Both the position numbers and the translations under genes were made by a program. Below, in pieces: positions 55,666 through 64,000 of a DNA stretch of 64,000 nt. The notes under the pieces were generated by a model, which worked only from the letters and a program-made list of their open reading frames with translations, made no database searches and was not told where the DNA came from. The stretch lies in NCBI RefSeq assembly GCF_021531055.1, contig NZ_JADYTL010000002.1, positions 186,001 through 250,000 on the forward strand. The letters are read 5' to 3'. The DNA is from Collinsella tanakaei. Lineage in GTDB: Bacteria; Actinomycetota; Coriobacteriia; Coriobacteriales; Coriobacteriaceae. The stretch's first letter is position 1; every line of letters begins with the position of its first letter.

Positions 55666-56880
55666 CTACTTGAGGCGCGCGTACTTGCGCTTGCCCACCT
55701 GCAGCACCACGCCGGTGTGCAGCACGGCGGGGTCCACGTTATAGCTCTTGGGCGCCACCGGCTGCTGGTCGATCTTCACGCCGCCGCCGTCGATGAGGCG
55801 ACGCGCCTCGCCGGCCGACGGGGCGAGCCCGGCGTCCTTGAGCACGCCGGCCAGATAGATGAGACCCTGGTCGTTGGGTGTCAGGTCGACCTCGACCTCG
55901 GCGATGTCCTCGGGCAGCTGGGACTGCTTGAACACGCGGTCGAACTCGGCCTGCGCCTCGTCGCCCGCACCGGCACCGTGGTAGGTATCGCACAGGTCGC
56001 GACCGAGCGCGCGCTTGAGCTCATAGGGATCTGCCGAGCCGTCGGCGAGCGCCGCCTCGATGGCGTCGACCTCGTCGGGCGTCTTGGAGCTCGCCAGACG
56101 GTAGTACTTGCCGATCATCTCGTCGGGGATCGACATGGTCTTGCCGAACATATCGGCCGGCTCGTCGGTCAGGCCGATGTAGTTGCCGTAGCTCTTGGAC
56201 ATCTTGCGCACGCCGTCGGTGCCCTCGAGCAGCGGCATGGTGAGCGCGACCTGCGGCTCCATGCCCATCTTCTCCATGAGCTCGCGACCGGCGAGCAGGT
56301 TGAAGAGCTGGTCGGTGCCGCCCATCTCGACGTCCGCATCGATCTTGACGGAGTCGAACGCCTGCATCACGGGATAGAGGAACTCGTGCAGGGCGATCGG
56401 CGTCTGGGACTGGTAGCGCTTGGTGAAGTCGTCGCGCTCGAGGATGCGCGCGACCGTGAACTTGGAGCACAGCTCGAGCATGCCCTTGAGGTCGAGCGAC
56501 AAGATCCAGTCACCGTTGTGGACGATGGTCGTCTTCTCGGGATCGAGGATCTTCATGGCCTGGGACACGTACGTGGCCGCGTTGGCCTCCACCTGCTCCT
56601 GCGTGAGCTGCGGGCGGGTGGAGTTCTTGCCGGACGGGTCGCCGATCATGGCGGTGCCGTTTCCGATGATGAGCGTCACCTTATGGCCGAGATCCTGGAA
56701 CTGGCGCATCTTGCGCAGCGGAACGGCGTGGCCCAGGTGCAGATCGGGGCTCGTGGGGTCGACGCCCAGCTTGATGTTGAGCGGCAAGCCGCGCTCGAGC
56801 TTCTTTTTGAGGTCGGCTTCGGGCACGATCTGAGCCGCGCCCGAGGTGATGATGCGCATCTGCTCATCGACTGGCAGCAT
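55666..56880 (-). CDS. tyrS: Tyrosyl-tRNA synthetase
   Basis: A 404-residue class I synthetase. The HIGH-type motif is HLGH (48-51) in SPDLHLGHAVPL, and KMSKS is at 226-230. The C-terminal S4 RNA-binding domain (SAGEARRLIDGGGVKIDQQP) is present. The sequence layout (GNGTAMIGDPSGKN, EMGGTDQLFNLLAGRE) is of the TyrZ-like bacterial type. The start follows AGGAGG. No T-box is seen upstream. Confidence 0.96.
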   Translation of the reverse strand: MLPVDEQMRIITSGAAQIVPEADLKKKLERGLPLNIKLGVDPTSPDLHLGHAVPLRKMRQFQDLGHKVTLIIGNGTAMIGDPSGKNSTRPQLTQEQVEANAATYVSQAMKILDPEKTTIVHNGDWILSLDLKGMLELCSKFTVARILERDDFTKRYQSQTPIALHEFLYPVMQAFDSVKIDADVEMGGTDQLFNLLAGRELMEKMGMEPQVALTMPLLEGTDGVRKMSKSYGNYIGLTDEPADMFGKTMSIPDEMIGKYYRLASSKTPDEVDAIEAALADGSADPYELKRALGRDLCDTYHGAGAGDEAQAEFDRVFKQSQLPEDIAEVEVDLTPNDQGLIYLAGVLKDAGLAPSAGEARRLIDGGGVKIDQQPVAPKSYNVDPAVLHTGVVLQVGKRKYARLK

Positions 56881-57106
56881 CGGTCATCCTCCTAGAAATA
56901 GCTAGCGCCCTCGCCCATATCGACGCGGATGCGGCGCGGGCGGTGCTGATATGCAGTGAACCGGTCTATTGTACCGAAGTTGCATGCGAACGGCGTGCAC
57001 AATCGGGCGTCGGCGCGCCGTCGCCTTGCATTCCGCACGTTTCGCCGCGGCGGCGGGCACGCGGGCACGCGCTCGACGGCGCGCGTTCCGTCGCGGGCAC
57101 GCGCGC

Positions 57107-59149
57107 CTACGCCGTGAGCACGCAGACACCCGCCTCGCGCAGCGCGGGCAGGTCGTCCGCCAGGTCGCGCGGGGCCTCGCCGAAGATGCGCGCGCGCCCG
57201 AGGGCGTCCACCCGTACCGGCAGCTTCGCGCCGGACGCCTCGACCAGATAGCGCGTCTCGCGACGACGCGAACAGGCGGCGTGATCGGCGTCGCACGGAC
57301 CCTCGGCGGTGAGCAGGCAATGCTCGCACACCATGAGCTGCGGCGCACCGTGTACAAGCACGCCGACGCGCCCGGTGGGCACCGCCGCGGCGATCGCGAG
57401 CACCTCGGATACCGCGAGCTCGTCGGGTAGCCAGACGCGGCGCGCGCCCAAGCCGAGCAGCCAGCGAACCGTCGCGGCGTTCGTCGCCGAGACCGGCGCC
57501 GCCACATCGAAGGGTGCCCCCGCCTCACGGGCGATATCGACCTGTCCCAGATTGCGACAGACGACCGCCCGTGCGCGCGAACACAATGTGCGCACGCGGT
57601 CCTCGTCGGCACGTCGACAGGGCTCGTCGAGCACGACGGTGAGCGACCCCACGAGCTCCTCCCATGCCGCGTCCTCGGCCAGCCGCCACGCGAAGACAGC
57701 GACCTCCCCCTCGGGGTCGTCGCGAAGCGCGACCCGCGCACGCGCGACGTCGTCGACGAGCATGACCGATCGCGGCGGCATGGCCTGCGCGCGCGGACCC
57801 GACGTCCCCGCACTCGTATCCGGAACCGTCGTGCACCGCTGCCCGGACAAGTCCGACGGACACGGCATGTGATCCACAGGCGCGGGCGCAAGCTCCAGCG
57901 CCTCCGCGCGCATCCGCTCGACCGCATCGGACGCCTCGGCGAGTACCCGCGCGCTCGCCGTCAGGTGCACCGGGCTGCCCACGCCCACGCGCCGCTTGCA
58001 GCGAACGCGGATGGAGGCGCCCGCACACCCGTCGACCTCGCAAGGAACCAGCGGGTAGCGCACCGGCACGTCCGAGGGCGCATCCGGTGGCAGGATGGTC
58101 CGGATCTCGAGCGTGTCGCCCGCGCGCACGGGGTGCTCGAGCGCGACCGTCACCTCATGCGCGCCGCGGTCGACGACCGTGCCCACGCGGACACCCTGGT
58201 TGATGGCCCGCTCGAAGCTCATGAGCTCGCACCCGGACGTTCCGCGAAGGTACGCGTCGGTGAACCCCCGGTTAAACGACGTACCGAGTTGGAACGCGAG
58301 CTCGTCAAGGCGGGCATCGTCCAGCGCATCCCCGCCCGCCGCAAGCGCATCGAGCGCGGCGCGGTACGTGCGCACGACGTTGAACACATAATCGGGGTTC
58401 TTCATGCGGCCCTCGATCTTGAGGGCGGACACACCGGCGCGGACCAGGTCGCGAAGATGCCGGATGGACAGGTAGTCGCGCGGGCACAGCAGACGGTCCC
58501 CCGCCACGGCGGCACGCGCGCGGCCCTCATCGTCGACCAAATCGTATGCCAGACGGCACGGCTGCGTGCAGTCGCCGCGGTTGGCGGACCTGCCGCGGCG
58601 TATCGCCGAGAACGCGCACGCACCGGAATAGCAGATGCAGATCGCCCCGTGGCAGAACGCCTCGATCGGCACGTCGGTCGCACAGAGATCGGCGAGCTCG
58701 TCTACAGACAGCTCGCGGGCGCACGTGACGCGGACCGCGCCCAGCTCGCGGGCGGCAAGACGGACCGCCGCGGCCGACATCGCACCCGCCTGCGTGGAGA
58801 GGTGCACCTCCATGTCGGGCAACGCGGCGCGGACCGCCCGCGCCAAGCCGGCGTCTGCCACGATGAGCGCATCGGCGCCGGCTGCCTGCGCGCAACGCGC
58901 GAGTTCGAGTGCGGCGGGCAGCTCGCCTTCGCGCAGGTAGACGTTCTCGGTCACGTACACGCGCGCACCGCGCCCATGCGCCACCGCGCACGCGCGGCGA
59001 AAATCGGCGAGCTCGATGTCGCGAGCCGCCGCACGGGCGTTGAACGCCCCGAGCCCGGTGTACACCGCGTCGGCGCCCGCCGCGAGGGCGGCGAAGAACG
59101 CTTCGAGCGAGCCCGCGGGGGCCAGCAGCTCCACGATCCGTTTCGTCAT
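57107..59149 (-). CDS. U32 family peptidase-like protein (RlhA/TrhP type) with DUF3656
   Basis: A 680-residue U32 protein. The N-terminus [20 protein letters not shown] and the core [41 protein letters not shown] with [20 protein letters not shown] give the family's four conserved cysteines. The second half matches the DUF3656 extension of long U32 proteins. Members such as RlhA and TrhP are RNA hydroxylation factors (23S C2501 or tRNA U34) rather than proven proteases. The start is the ATG at 59149; AAGGAGG is 13 bases upstream and GAGGG nearer. Confidence 0.88.
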   Translation of the reverse strand: MTKRIVELLAPAGSLEAFFAALAAGADAVYTGLGAFNARAAARDIELADFRRACAVAHGRGARVYVTENVYLREGELPAALELARCAQAAGADALIVADAGLARAVRAALPDMEVHLSTQAGAMSAAAVRLAARELGAVRVTCARELSVDELADLCATDVPIEAFCHGAICICYSGACAFSAIRRGRSANRGDCTQPCRLAYDLVDDEGRARAAVAGDRLLCPRDYLSIRHLRDLVRAGVSALKIEGRMKNPDYVFNVVRTYRAALDALAAGGDALDDARLDELAFQLGTSFNRGFTDAYLRGTSGCELMSFERAINQGVRVGTVVDRGAHEVTVALEHPVRAGDTLEIRTILPPDAPSDVPVRYPLVPCEVDGCAGASIRVRCKRRVGVGSPVHLTASARVLAEASDAVERMRAEALELAPAPVDHMPCPSDLSGQRCTTVPDTSAGTSGPRAQAMPPRSVMLVDDVARARVALRDDPEGEVAVFAWRLAEDAAWEELVGSLTVVLDEPCRRADEDRVRTLCSRARAVVCRNLGQVDIAREAGAPFDVAAPVSATNAATVRWLLGLGARRVWLPDELAVSEVLAIAAAVPTGRVGVLVHGAPQLMVCEHCLLTAEGPCDADHAACSRRRETRYLVEASGAKLPVRVDALGRARIFGEAPRDLADDLPALREAGVCVLTA

Positions 59150-59366
59150 GCCCTCGACGCCCTCCTTTTTCTCGTGTCTCCCGGCATGTCGGCACCGTCC
59201 CCTTACGCCGTACCCGCAAGGTGCACACAGGTATGCAGTCAGTCTGGAATTTGCCACGGCACAGGATACCCGAGCGCACGTCGCGATGTGTTGCGGTAAT
59301 GTGTCTTTATCTATGTTCAATGGGTTTGTCGGCACGTTGGCAAACAAATCAGTTGGAGGTTCGCCC

Positions 59367-61640
59367 ATGGGTCCTCGCGAGCGCAACAAACGCCTTCGCT
59401 CCAAGACACATACACTCCCCGCGATCATCGCCTCGTTTTTCGGGTTTTTCCTGATCTTCTGCGTCGCATTCGGCATCGGTATGGTCGCCAACGTCAACCG
59501 CTGGCTGTCCGATCTGCCCGACTACACGGACGCCGATAACTACATGGTGTCCGAGCCGACGAGCATCCTGGACTCCACCGGCGACGAGATCGCGACGCTC
59601 TACATCCAGAACCGCGACATCGTCGAGTACGATCAGATCTCTCCGTACGTACTCGAGGGCATCGTCGACGTCGAGGACGAGCGCTTCTACGAGCACCCGG
59701 GCGTCGACCTCATCGGCATCGGCCGCGCCGTGGTGAGCCAGCTCACCGGCGGTTCCGAGGGTGCCTCCACCATCACCCAGCAGCTCGTGCGCAACACGAT
59801 CCTGTCCGAGGAGCAGTTCGACACCACGCTCGAGCGCAAGGTGCGCGAGGCATGGATCGCCCTGCAGATGGAAAAGATCTTCTCCAAGGAGGAGATCCTC
59901 ACCATGTACCTCAACACGATCTACTTCGGCCACGGCGCCTACGGCATCCAGACCGCGTCGCAGACCTACTTCTCCAAGGACGCCTCCGACCTGACGCTCT
60001 CCGAGGCGGCGCTGCTCGTGGGCATCCCCAACGCGCCGGACTACCTCGACCCCACCAAGAACCCCGACGCCGCCGTCGAGCGTCGCAACAAGGTCCTCGA
60101 CAACATGCTGCGCCTGGGCACCATCACCCAGGAGGAGCACGACAAGGCTCAGGCCGCCGAACTCAAGCTCGACGTGACCGAGCAGCCCGTCGACGGCACC
60201 TACTCCCAGCCCTACTTCGTCGACTACGTCAAGAACCTGCTGTCCGAGCAGTTCTCCACCGACGCCCTGTACGCCGGCGGCCTGACGATCACCACGACGA
60301 TCGATCCCGTCATCCAGAAAGCCGCCGAGGAGGCCGCCTTCTCGCGGATGGACTCCCTCGATGACGACGACCTCGAGGTCGGCATGACGGTCATCGACCC
60401 CAAGACCGGATACATCAAGGCCATGGTCGGTGGCCGCGACTACTACGGCGACGACAACCACGTCAACTACGCCACCTCGCGCCGCTCCACGGGCTCCACC
60501 TTCAAGGCCTACACGCTGGCTGCCGCCATCGAGGACGGCATGGATCCGTTCCACACCTACCTCAACTGCAACTCGCCCCAGGCAATCGGCGGCTACACGG
60601 CCCTGCAGAACTACGGCGGCTACTCCTACGGCGTGCGCACGCTCGCCTCGGCGACCGCCATCTCCTCCAACACCGGCTACGTGCAGGTGGCGCTCGCCAT
60701 CGGCAACGACAAGATCATCGACATGTGCGAACGCCTGGGTATCGACACCGAGGCCGCCGGCATGGATCCGTACGCCTCCTCGCTGACGCTCACCGGCGGC
60801 GCCTACGGCTGCTCGACACTCGAGATGGCCGAGGCGTTCTCCGCGTTCGCCAATGGCGGCGAGCACCGCGACGCCGTCGCCATCACGCAGATCACCAACC
60901 GTGAGGGCGAGATCCTCTACGAGCATGAGGACGATCCCGAGCAAGCCATGTCGAGCGCCGTCGCCGAGGCGACCACCCAGGTGCTCGAGGGTGTCATGAC
61001 CGGCGAGGGCACGGGTGCCTCCGGCTATCCGTACGCCATCAACCAGCCCGTCGCCGGCAAGACCGGTACCGCCGGTACCGCGAGCGACACGACCGACCTG
61101 TGGGTCTGCGGCTACACCCCGCAGCTCTCCGTGTCGATCTGGGTCGGCCGTCCCGGCACGAACGCCCCCATCCCCTACCTGCACACGCAGCACACCGTCC
61201 TGCCCATCTTCCAGGCGTTCATGAACGCCGTGCTGGCGGACACGCCGCGCGAGGAGTTCCCCACGAGCGACGAGCAGATCCAGTACAAGAAGCAAAGCGA
61301 CTGGGATTTCGCGGGCGGCAACTACAACAGCGCCTCTCGCGGCGACAAGGACGACGACGAGCAGTCCGATGACGAGCGCGACGGCGATTCCGACGATACG
61401 CGCGAGGATCGTCCCGACGACAACACCGATAGCAACACGGGCGGTAATACCGGTGGGAACACGGGTGGCAACACCGGTGGCAACACCGGCGGCGGCACCG
61501 TGCCGGAGCCCGAGCCGGAGCCCGAACCGGAGCCTGAACCTGAGCCTGAGCCTGAACCGGAGCCTGAACCTGAGCCCGAACCGGAGCCGGAGCCCGAGCC
61601 CACACCGGATCCCGGAACCGGTACCGAAACCCCGGCGTAA
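59367..61640 (+). CDS. Class A penicillin-binding protein with (Glu-Pro)n tail
   Basis: A 757-residue bifunctional peptidoglycan synthase. One N-terminal membrane helix (about 18-42), then the GT51 glycosyltransferase with [10 protein letters not shown] (catalytic glutamate 103) and [10 protein letters not shown]. The transpeptidase has S377-T-F-K (SxxK), SSN at 433-435 and KTG at 565-567. After about residue 650 come an acidic stretch, TGGN repeats and a run of about 18 Glu-Pro units, likely a wall-spanning or wall-binding linker. The start follows GGAGG. Confidence 0.95.
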   Translation: MGPRERNKRLRSKTHTLPAIIASFFGFFLIFCVAFGIGMVANVNRWLSDLPDYTDADNYMVSEPTSILDSTGDEIATLYIQNRDIVEYDQISPYVLEGIVDVEDERFYEHPGVDLIGIGRAVVSQLTGGSEGASTITQQLVRNTILSEEQFDTTLERKVREAWIALQMEKIFSKEEILTMYLNTIYFGHGAYGIQTASQTYFSKDASDLTLSEAALLVGIPNAPDYLDPTKNPDAAVERRNKVLDNMLRLGTITQEEHDKAQAAELKLDVTEQPVDGTYSQPYFVDYVKNLLSEQFSTDALYAGGLTITTTIDPVIQKAAEEAAFSRMDSLDDDDLEVGMTVIDPKTGYIKAMVGGRDYYGDDNHVNYATSRRSTGSTFKAYTLAAAIEDGMDPFHTYLNCNSPQAIGGYTALQNYGGYSYGVRTLASATAISSNTGYVQVALAIGNDKIIDMCERLGIDTEAAGMDPYASSLTLTGGAYGCSTLEMAEAFSAFANGGEHRDAVAITQITNREGEILYEHEDDPEQAMSSAVAEATTQVLEGVMTGEGTGASGYPYAINQPVAGKTGTAGTASDTTDLWVCGYTPQLSVSIWVGRPGTNAPIPYLHTQHTVLPIFQAFMNAVLADTPREEFPTSDEQIQYKKQSDWDFAGGNYNSASRGDKDDDEQSDDERDGDSDDTREDRPDDNTDSNTGGNTGGNTGGNTGGNTGGGTVPEPEPEPEPEPEPEPEPEPEPEPEPEPEPEPEPTPDPGTGTETPA

Positions 61641-61653
61641 CCCTTACGCATGA

Positions 61654-61696
61654 CGGACCCGAGCGCGCAAAACGCCCTCGGGTCCGTTTCGTTTTC
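61654..61696 (+). terminator. Terminator of the PBP gene
   Basis: CGGACCCGAG...CTCGGGTCCG with a 13-nt loop, followed by TTTCGTTTTCG. Confidence 0.85.
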
Positions 61697-61751
61697 GACC
61701 GCGTGATAGAACGTCGGGCGCGATTTTGCCCCGCCACCGCATCGGCATGCG

Positions 61752-61788
61752 AAAAGGGCGCGGACCCCATGCGAGATCCGCGCCCTTC
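61752..61788 (-). terminator. Terminator of argR
   Basis: On the minus strand AAGGGCGCGGA...TCCGCGCCCTT with a 12-nt loop followed by TTCGC. Also readable as a bidirectional hairpin between the convergent PBP and argR genes. Confidence 0.8.
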
Positions 61789-61823
61789 GTCGTATCGCTT
61801 CGCGGGAGAAGCAGCCGGCTTCC

Positions 61824-62261
61824 CTACTTGCGCACGCTGCGCAGCTTGGTGATCATGCGCTCGAAGCGCTCACCCTGCTCGTCGCTCTTCGCGATCACGA
61901 GGATGGTGTCGTTGCCGGCAAGCGACCCCAGCACGTCGGAGAGCTCGGCGGCATCGATCGCCGCCGCGATGCCCGATGCCGTACCGGGCTGGGCCTTGAC
62001 CAGCACGAGGTTGTTGGCGCGCGACACGTCGATGACGAGCTCGGAGACCATGCGCTGCAGATGCAGATCCTCGGCGAGCACGTAAACGCCCTCGGGCAGC
62101 TTACGCAGGCCCATGTCGGCGATATCGCGTGAGACCGTCGCCTGCGTGCAGTCGAACCCGCTCGCCTTGAGCTCCTCGACCAGCATGCGCTGCGTGCGTA
62201 CATCCTTGTTGCGAACGATCTCGCGAATCGCCTCCTGACGTCCGTTGCGCTTTTTCGCCAT
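61824..62261 (-). CDS. argR: Arginine repressor ArgR
   Basis: A 145-residue repressor. The N-terminal winged HTH (RQEAIREIVRNKDVRTQRML, then FDCTQATVSRDIADMGLRKL) and the C-terminal hexamerisation/arginine domain (LVLVKAQPGTASGIAAAIDA and SLAGNDTILVIAKSDEQ) are complete. It controls arginine synthesis or breakdown genes, none of which lie in the window. The start is the ATG at 62261 after AGGGGG; the open frame to 62342 is unsupported. Confidence 0.95.
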   Translation of the reverse strand: MAKKRNGRQEAIREIVRNKDVRTQRMLVEELKASGFDCTQATVSRDIADMGLRKLPEGVYVLAEDLHLQRMVSELVIDVSRANNLVLVKAQPGTASGIAAAIDAAELSDVLGSLAGNDTILVIAKSDEQGERFERMITKLRSVRK

Positions 62262-62467
62262 AGGCGACCAACCCCCTGTCGTATTCGAATAAGTCCGCCC
62301 TACTTTAGCGTTCTGGAGTGCGCGCGTCCAACGAGACGTCACGATTTAACAAATATGACTCAATACACCGTAAAACAGGCGATTTACTCTTGGCTGTTGC
62401 ATAGATTGCGCGATTTGCCCGAAATACCGAATACCGCGACAGCGCGTTCGCGATGCGAGATGCCCGC

Positions 62468-63529
62468 CTAGAGCAACTGCCCGAGCGGCAGATGCGAGAT
62501 GCGTGCCAGCTCGCGCAGGCGGGCGCCGAAACAACACCCCTGCGCGTTGCCCTGCGCCATGGGCTTGTACATGATGCCGAACTCGCGCGAATCGGATGCG
62601 ACCGCTGCGAGCGAATCGCGCGTATCCGCGGCGTCGAGCATGTGCTGCACGCGGGCCAGGCGCTCTTGGGACGAAGACGAACTCGTCCCGACGCTCGCGT
62701 TATCGATGCACTCGATCAGGCGGCGGACATGGCGCCGATGGATGGGGGCGGCGACTTCGGGGTCGGTATCCATCCCCCACTGCGCGACGAGCGACATCAT
62801 CTGCGCGTGCTCGTACGAGCACCGCTCGGCAAGATCGGGATCGAAAGGCTCGCGGCCGTCCGTCTCGAAGACGACGGCGTGATAGAGAGGGCCGTCGACG
62901 GTCCCCATGCGCACCGCATCGCGCAGGCACGCAAGGACGAACGCGAAGCCCTGGTCCACGGTCGACGGCACCTCGGGGCGCTGGCGGGCGAGCTCGCGCT
63001 CGACCACGACGCCCGCCGCGGTGTCGAACAGCCCGCGCTCGTAGAGGGTCCCGACCGCATGGCGGATGTCATCGTCGCTTGTCCACACATGGCGATCGAG
63101 ATCGAGCAGACGCGCGCGACAGGACTCGCGGCGACGGTCCCACACGTCTTCCGAGCGGGACGCGAAGACCATCTGCAGCTCGTCCGCCTCGGCCGAATCC
63201 ACAAGCGCGGACAGCGCGTCCGGGGCGAGCCAGTCGGCCTGGCGCATGAACATGACATAGGAGCCGCGCGCCTCATGCAGACCGCGACGGAATCCCGCCA
63301 GCACATCATCGGTATCGAGGGTCACGGATTCCACGCGGATATCGCGGTCGCGATAGCTTTCGAGCATCGAGGGGGTCCGGTCCCGCGACGCGCAATCGAC
63401 CACGACGAGCTCGACGCCGGAGCACGATTGGTTTAGCACGCTGTCGGCCGCGCGCGCAAACGTAGACGCGCCATCATGAATTGCCATGATGACGCTCACG
63501 CGCGGTCGCTTTGGTGCTCGATGGGCCAC
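62468..63529 (-). CDS. Glycosyltransferase family 2-like protein
   Basis: A 353-residue protein starting at a GTG (63529) with AGGAGG six bases upstream. The GT-A fold begins PRVSVIMAIHDGASTFARAA, with VVVDCASRDRTPSML (the nucleotide-sugar region, here CAS instead of the usual DGS) and ARGSYVMFMRQADWLAPDAL, in which the metal-binding DxD is degenerate (RQADW). The C-terminal 150 residues are unassigned. The altered motifs leave activity uncertain. Single gene between argR and truA. Confidence 0.75.
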   Translation of the reverse strand: MAHRAPKRPRVSVIMAIHDGASTFARAADSVLNQSCSGVELVVVDCASRDRTPSMLESYRDRDIRVESVTLDTDDVLAGFRRGLHEARGSYVMFMRQADWLAPDALSALVDSAEADELQMVFASRSEDVWDRRRESCRARLLDLDRHVWTSDDDIRHAVGTLYERGLFDTAAGVVVERELARQRPEVPSTVDQGFAFVLACLRDAVRMGTVDGPLYHAVVFETDGREPFDPDLAERCSYEHAQMMSLVAQWGMDTDPEVAAPIHRRHVRRLIECIDNASVGTSSSSSQERLARVQHMLDAADTRDSLAAVASDSREFGIMYKPMAQGNAQGCCFGARLRELARISHLPLGQLL

Positions 63530-63687
63530 GTCAGCCTCCTGGGGACACGGTCTATACGGCCATAGTAGCACCAGCGGACCGCACGTCCGCGCACGCGGCA
63601 TCGCGCAGGCGACGGCATCAAATGAATCACATCACGCCGCCACAGCTTCATCATCTTCGGCTGCCACGCAGCAGGCGCGCCCATGCG

Positions 63688-63713
63688 AAAAACCGAGCCG
63701 GCACCTTCCCGGC
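63688..63713 (-). terminator. Terminator after truA
   Basis: On the minus strand GCCGG-N7-CCGGC followed by TCGGTTTTTCG, 14 bases past the truA stop. Confidence 0.7.
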
Positions 63714-63726
63714 AGTGCCCGCCCGC

Positions 63727-64000
63727 TTACGGGCAAACGGTGAGCGCACCGTTGTCGTAGGCGACGTCCATGAAGCACAGGCCGCGCGCGGGTGCGGTCG
63801 GACCGGCGGCGGCGCGGTCGCAGGCCGCGAGCACCTCGTCGACCCAGACGGGATCACGACGATGGCACCCGACCTCCACGAGCGTCCCCACGATCGTGCG
63901 GACCATGGAGTGCAGGAAGGCGTTACCGCGGATCGTGAACGCAAGGCATTCCTCGCCGAGCGCCTGCTCGCGGGCGAACGTCGCCTCCATCACGCAGCGA
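63727..64000 (-). CDS. truA: tRNA pseudouridine synthase A, C-terminal part
   Basis: The frame is open to the right edge (91 codons seen). AFLHSMVRTIVGTLVEVG and the ending PARGLCFMDVAYDNGAL are typical of the C-terminal end of TruA, which makes pseudouridine at tRNA positions 38-40. The catalytic aspartate lies upstream of the seen part. The stop is TAA at 63727. Confidence 0.92.
   Translation of the reverse strand, partial: RCVMEATFAREQALGEECLAFTIRGNAFLHSMVRTIVGTLVEVGCHRRDPVWVDEVLAACDRAAAGPTAPARGLCFMDVAYDNGALTVCP

Noticed and set aside
57000-57110. Repeated CGCGGGCACGCG words downstream of tyrS
   Set aside because: Low-complexity GC-rich sequence without a consistent unit or symmetry.
61440-61610. 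Short tandem repeats resembling a CRISPR array
   Set aside because: They are in-frame codon repeats of TGGN and Glu-Pro inside the PBP gene, without spacers.

Overview
The window is 64 kb of high-GC, gene-dense bacterial chromosome with strong AGGAGG-type ribosome binding sites and frequent GTG starts. The gene set, the twin-hairpin leader ahead of the L31 gene and the gut-anaerobe metabolism (lactaldehyde reductase, split transketolase, rubredoxin/flavin reductase, iron-containing alcohol dehydrogenases) point to the actinobacterial class Coriobacteriia, probably Collinsella or a close relative. This placement is inference from gene content. There is no rRNA, tRNA, CRISPR, prophage or transposase in the window.

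Layout. 0-4 kb: the start of an AddB-like nuclease gene (cut at the left edge), a YerC-type TrpR-like regulator, ApbE flavin transferase and a small membrane protein. 4-7 kb: an Rrf2/IscR-like regulator divergent from cysK-mnmA (sulfur metabolism). 7-10 kb: fucO, a sugar mutarotase and a ThrE-type exporter. 10-16 kb: YgiQ radical SAM protein, an orphan RelB/DinJ antitoxin translationally coupled to a CPBP membrane protease, and a DEAD-box helicase. 16-20 kb: copper island copA-copZ-csoR with a CsoR-type operator inside its promoter. 20-27 kb: a six-gene operon for an ABC importer (Tat lipoprotein, two permeases, ATPase) and two PHP phosphoesterases, behind two LacI-type operators. 27-36 kb: BI-1 protein, rubredoxin, flavin reductase, an ankyrin protein, smpB, a TPR protein, RNase R and ftsEX. 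36-38.3 kb: an apparent peptide-modification locus: radical SAM/SPASM enzyme, a 25-residue peptide ORF, a DUF2975 protein and an XRE regulator. 38-48 kb: a membrane-anchored hypothetical protein, split transketolase, a YitT protein, prfB and secA. 48-55 kb: rpmE with leader, an ACT protein, two HAD phosphatases and a DeoR-regulated aldolase/dehydrogenase cassette. 55-64 kb: tyrS, a U32 peptidase-like protein, a class A PBP, argR, a glycosyltransferase and the 3' end of truA.

The unusual layer is non-coding. The gaps hold at least six families of palindromic repeats: (i) three elements of 125-126 bp with 17-19 bp perfect terminal inverted repeats, each between convergent genes; (ii) two hairpins that share an identical 38-nt loop but have different, self-complementary arms; (iii) five copies of a GACAAG...CTTGTC unit around the copper island, two of them forming one near-perfect palindrome of over 60 bp; (iv) four AACCCC-GGGGTT palindromes in two tandem pairs; (v) a 155-bp element with 34-bp terminal repeats upstream of rnr; (vi) a lower-GC element of about 195 bp at 20.5 kb. 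None encodes a protein. They look like MITE/REP-type elements mobilised in trans or structured RNA/terminator elements. The best candidate for an undescribed protein system is the radical SAM/25-residue peptide locus at 36.2-38.3 kb. A release factor 2 with an SPT in place of the SPF stop-codon motif also deserves attention.
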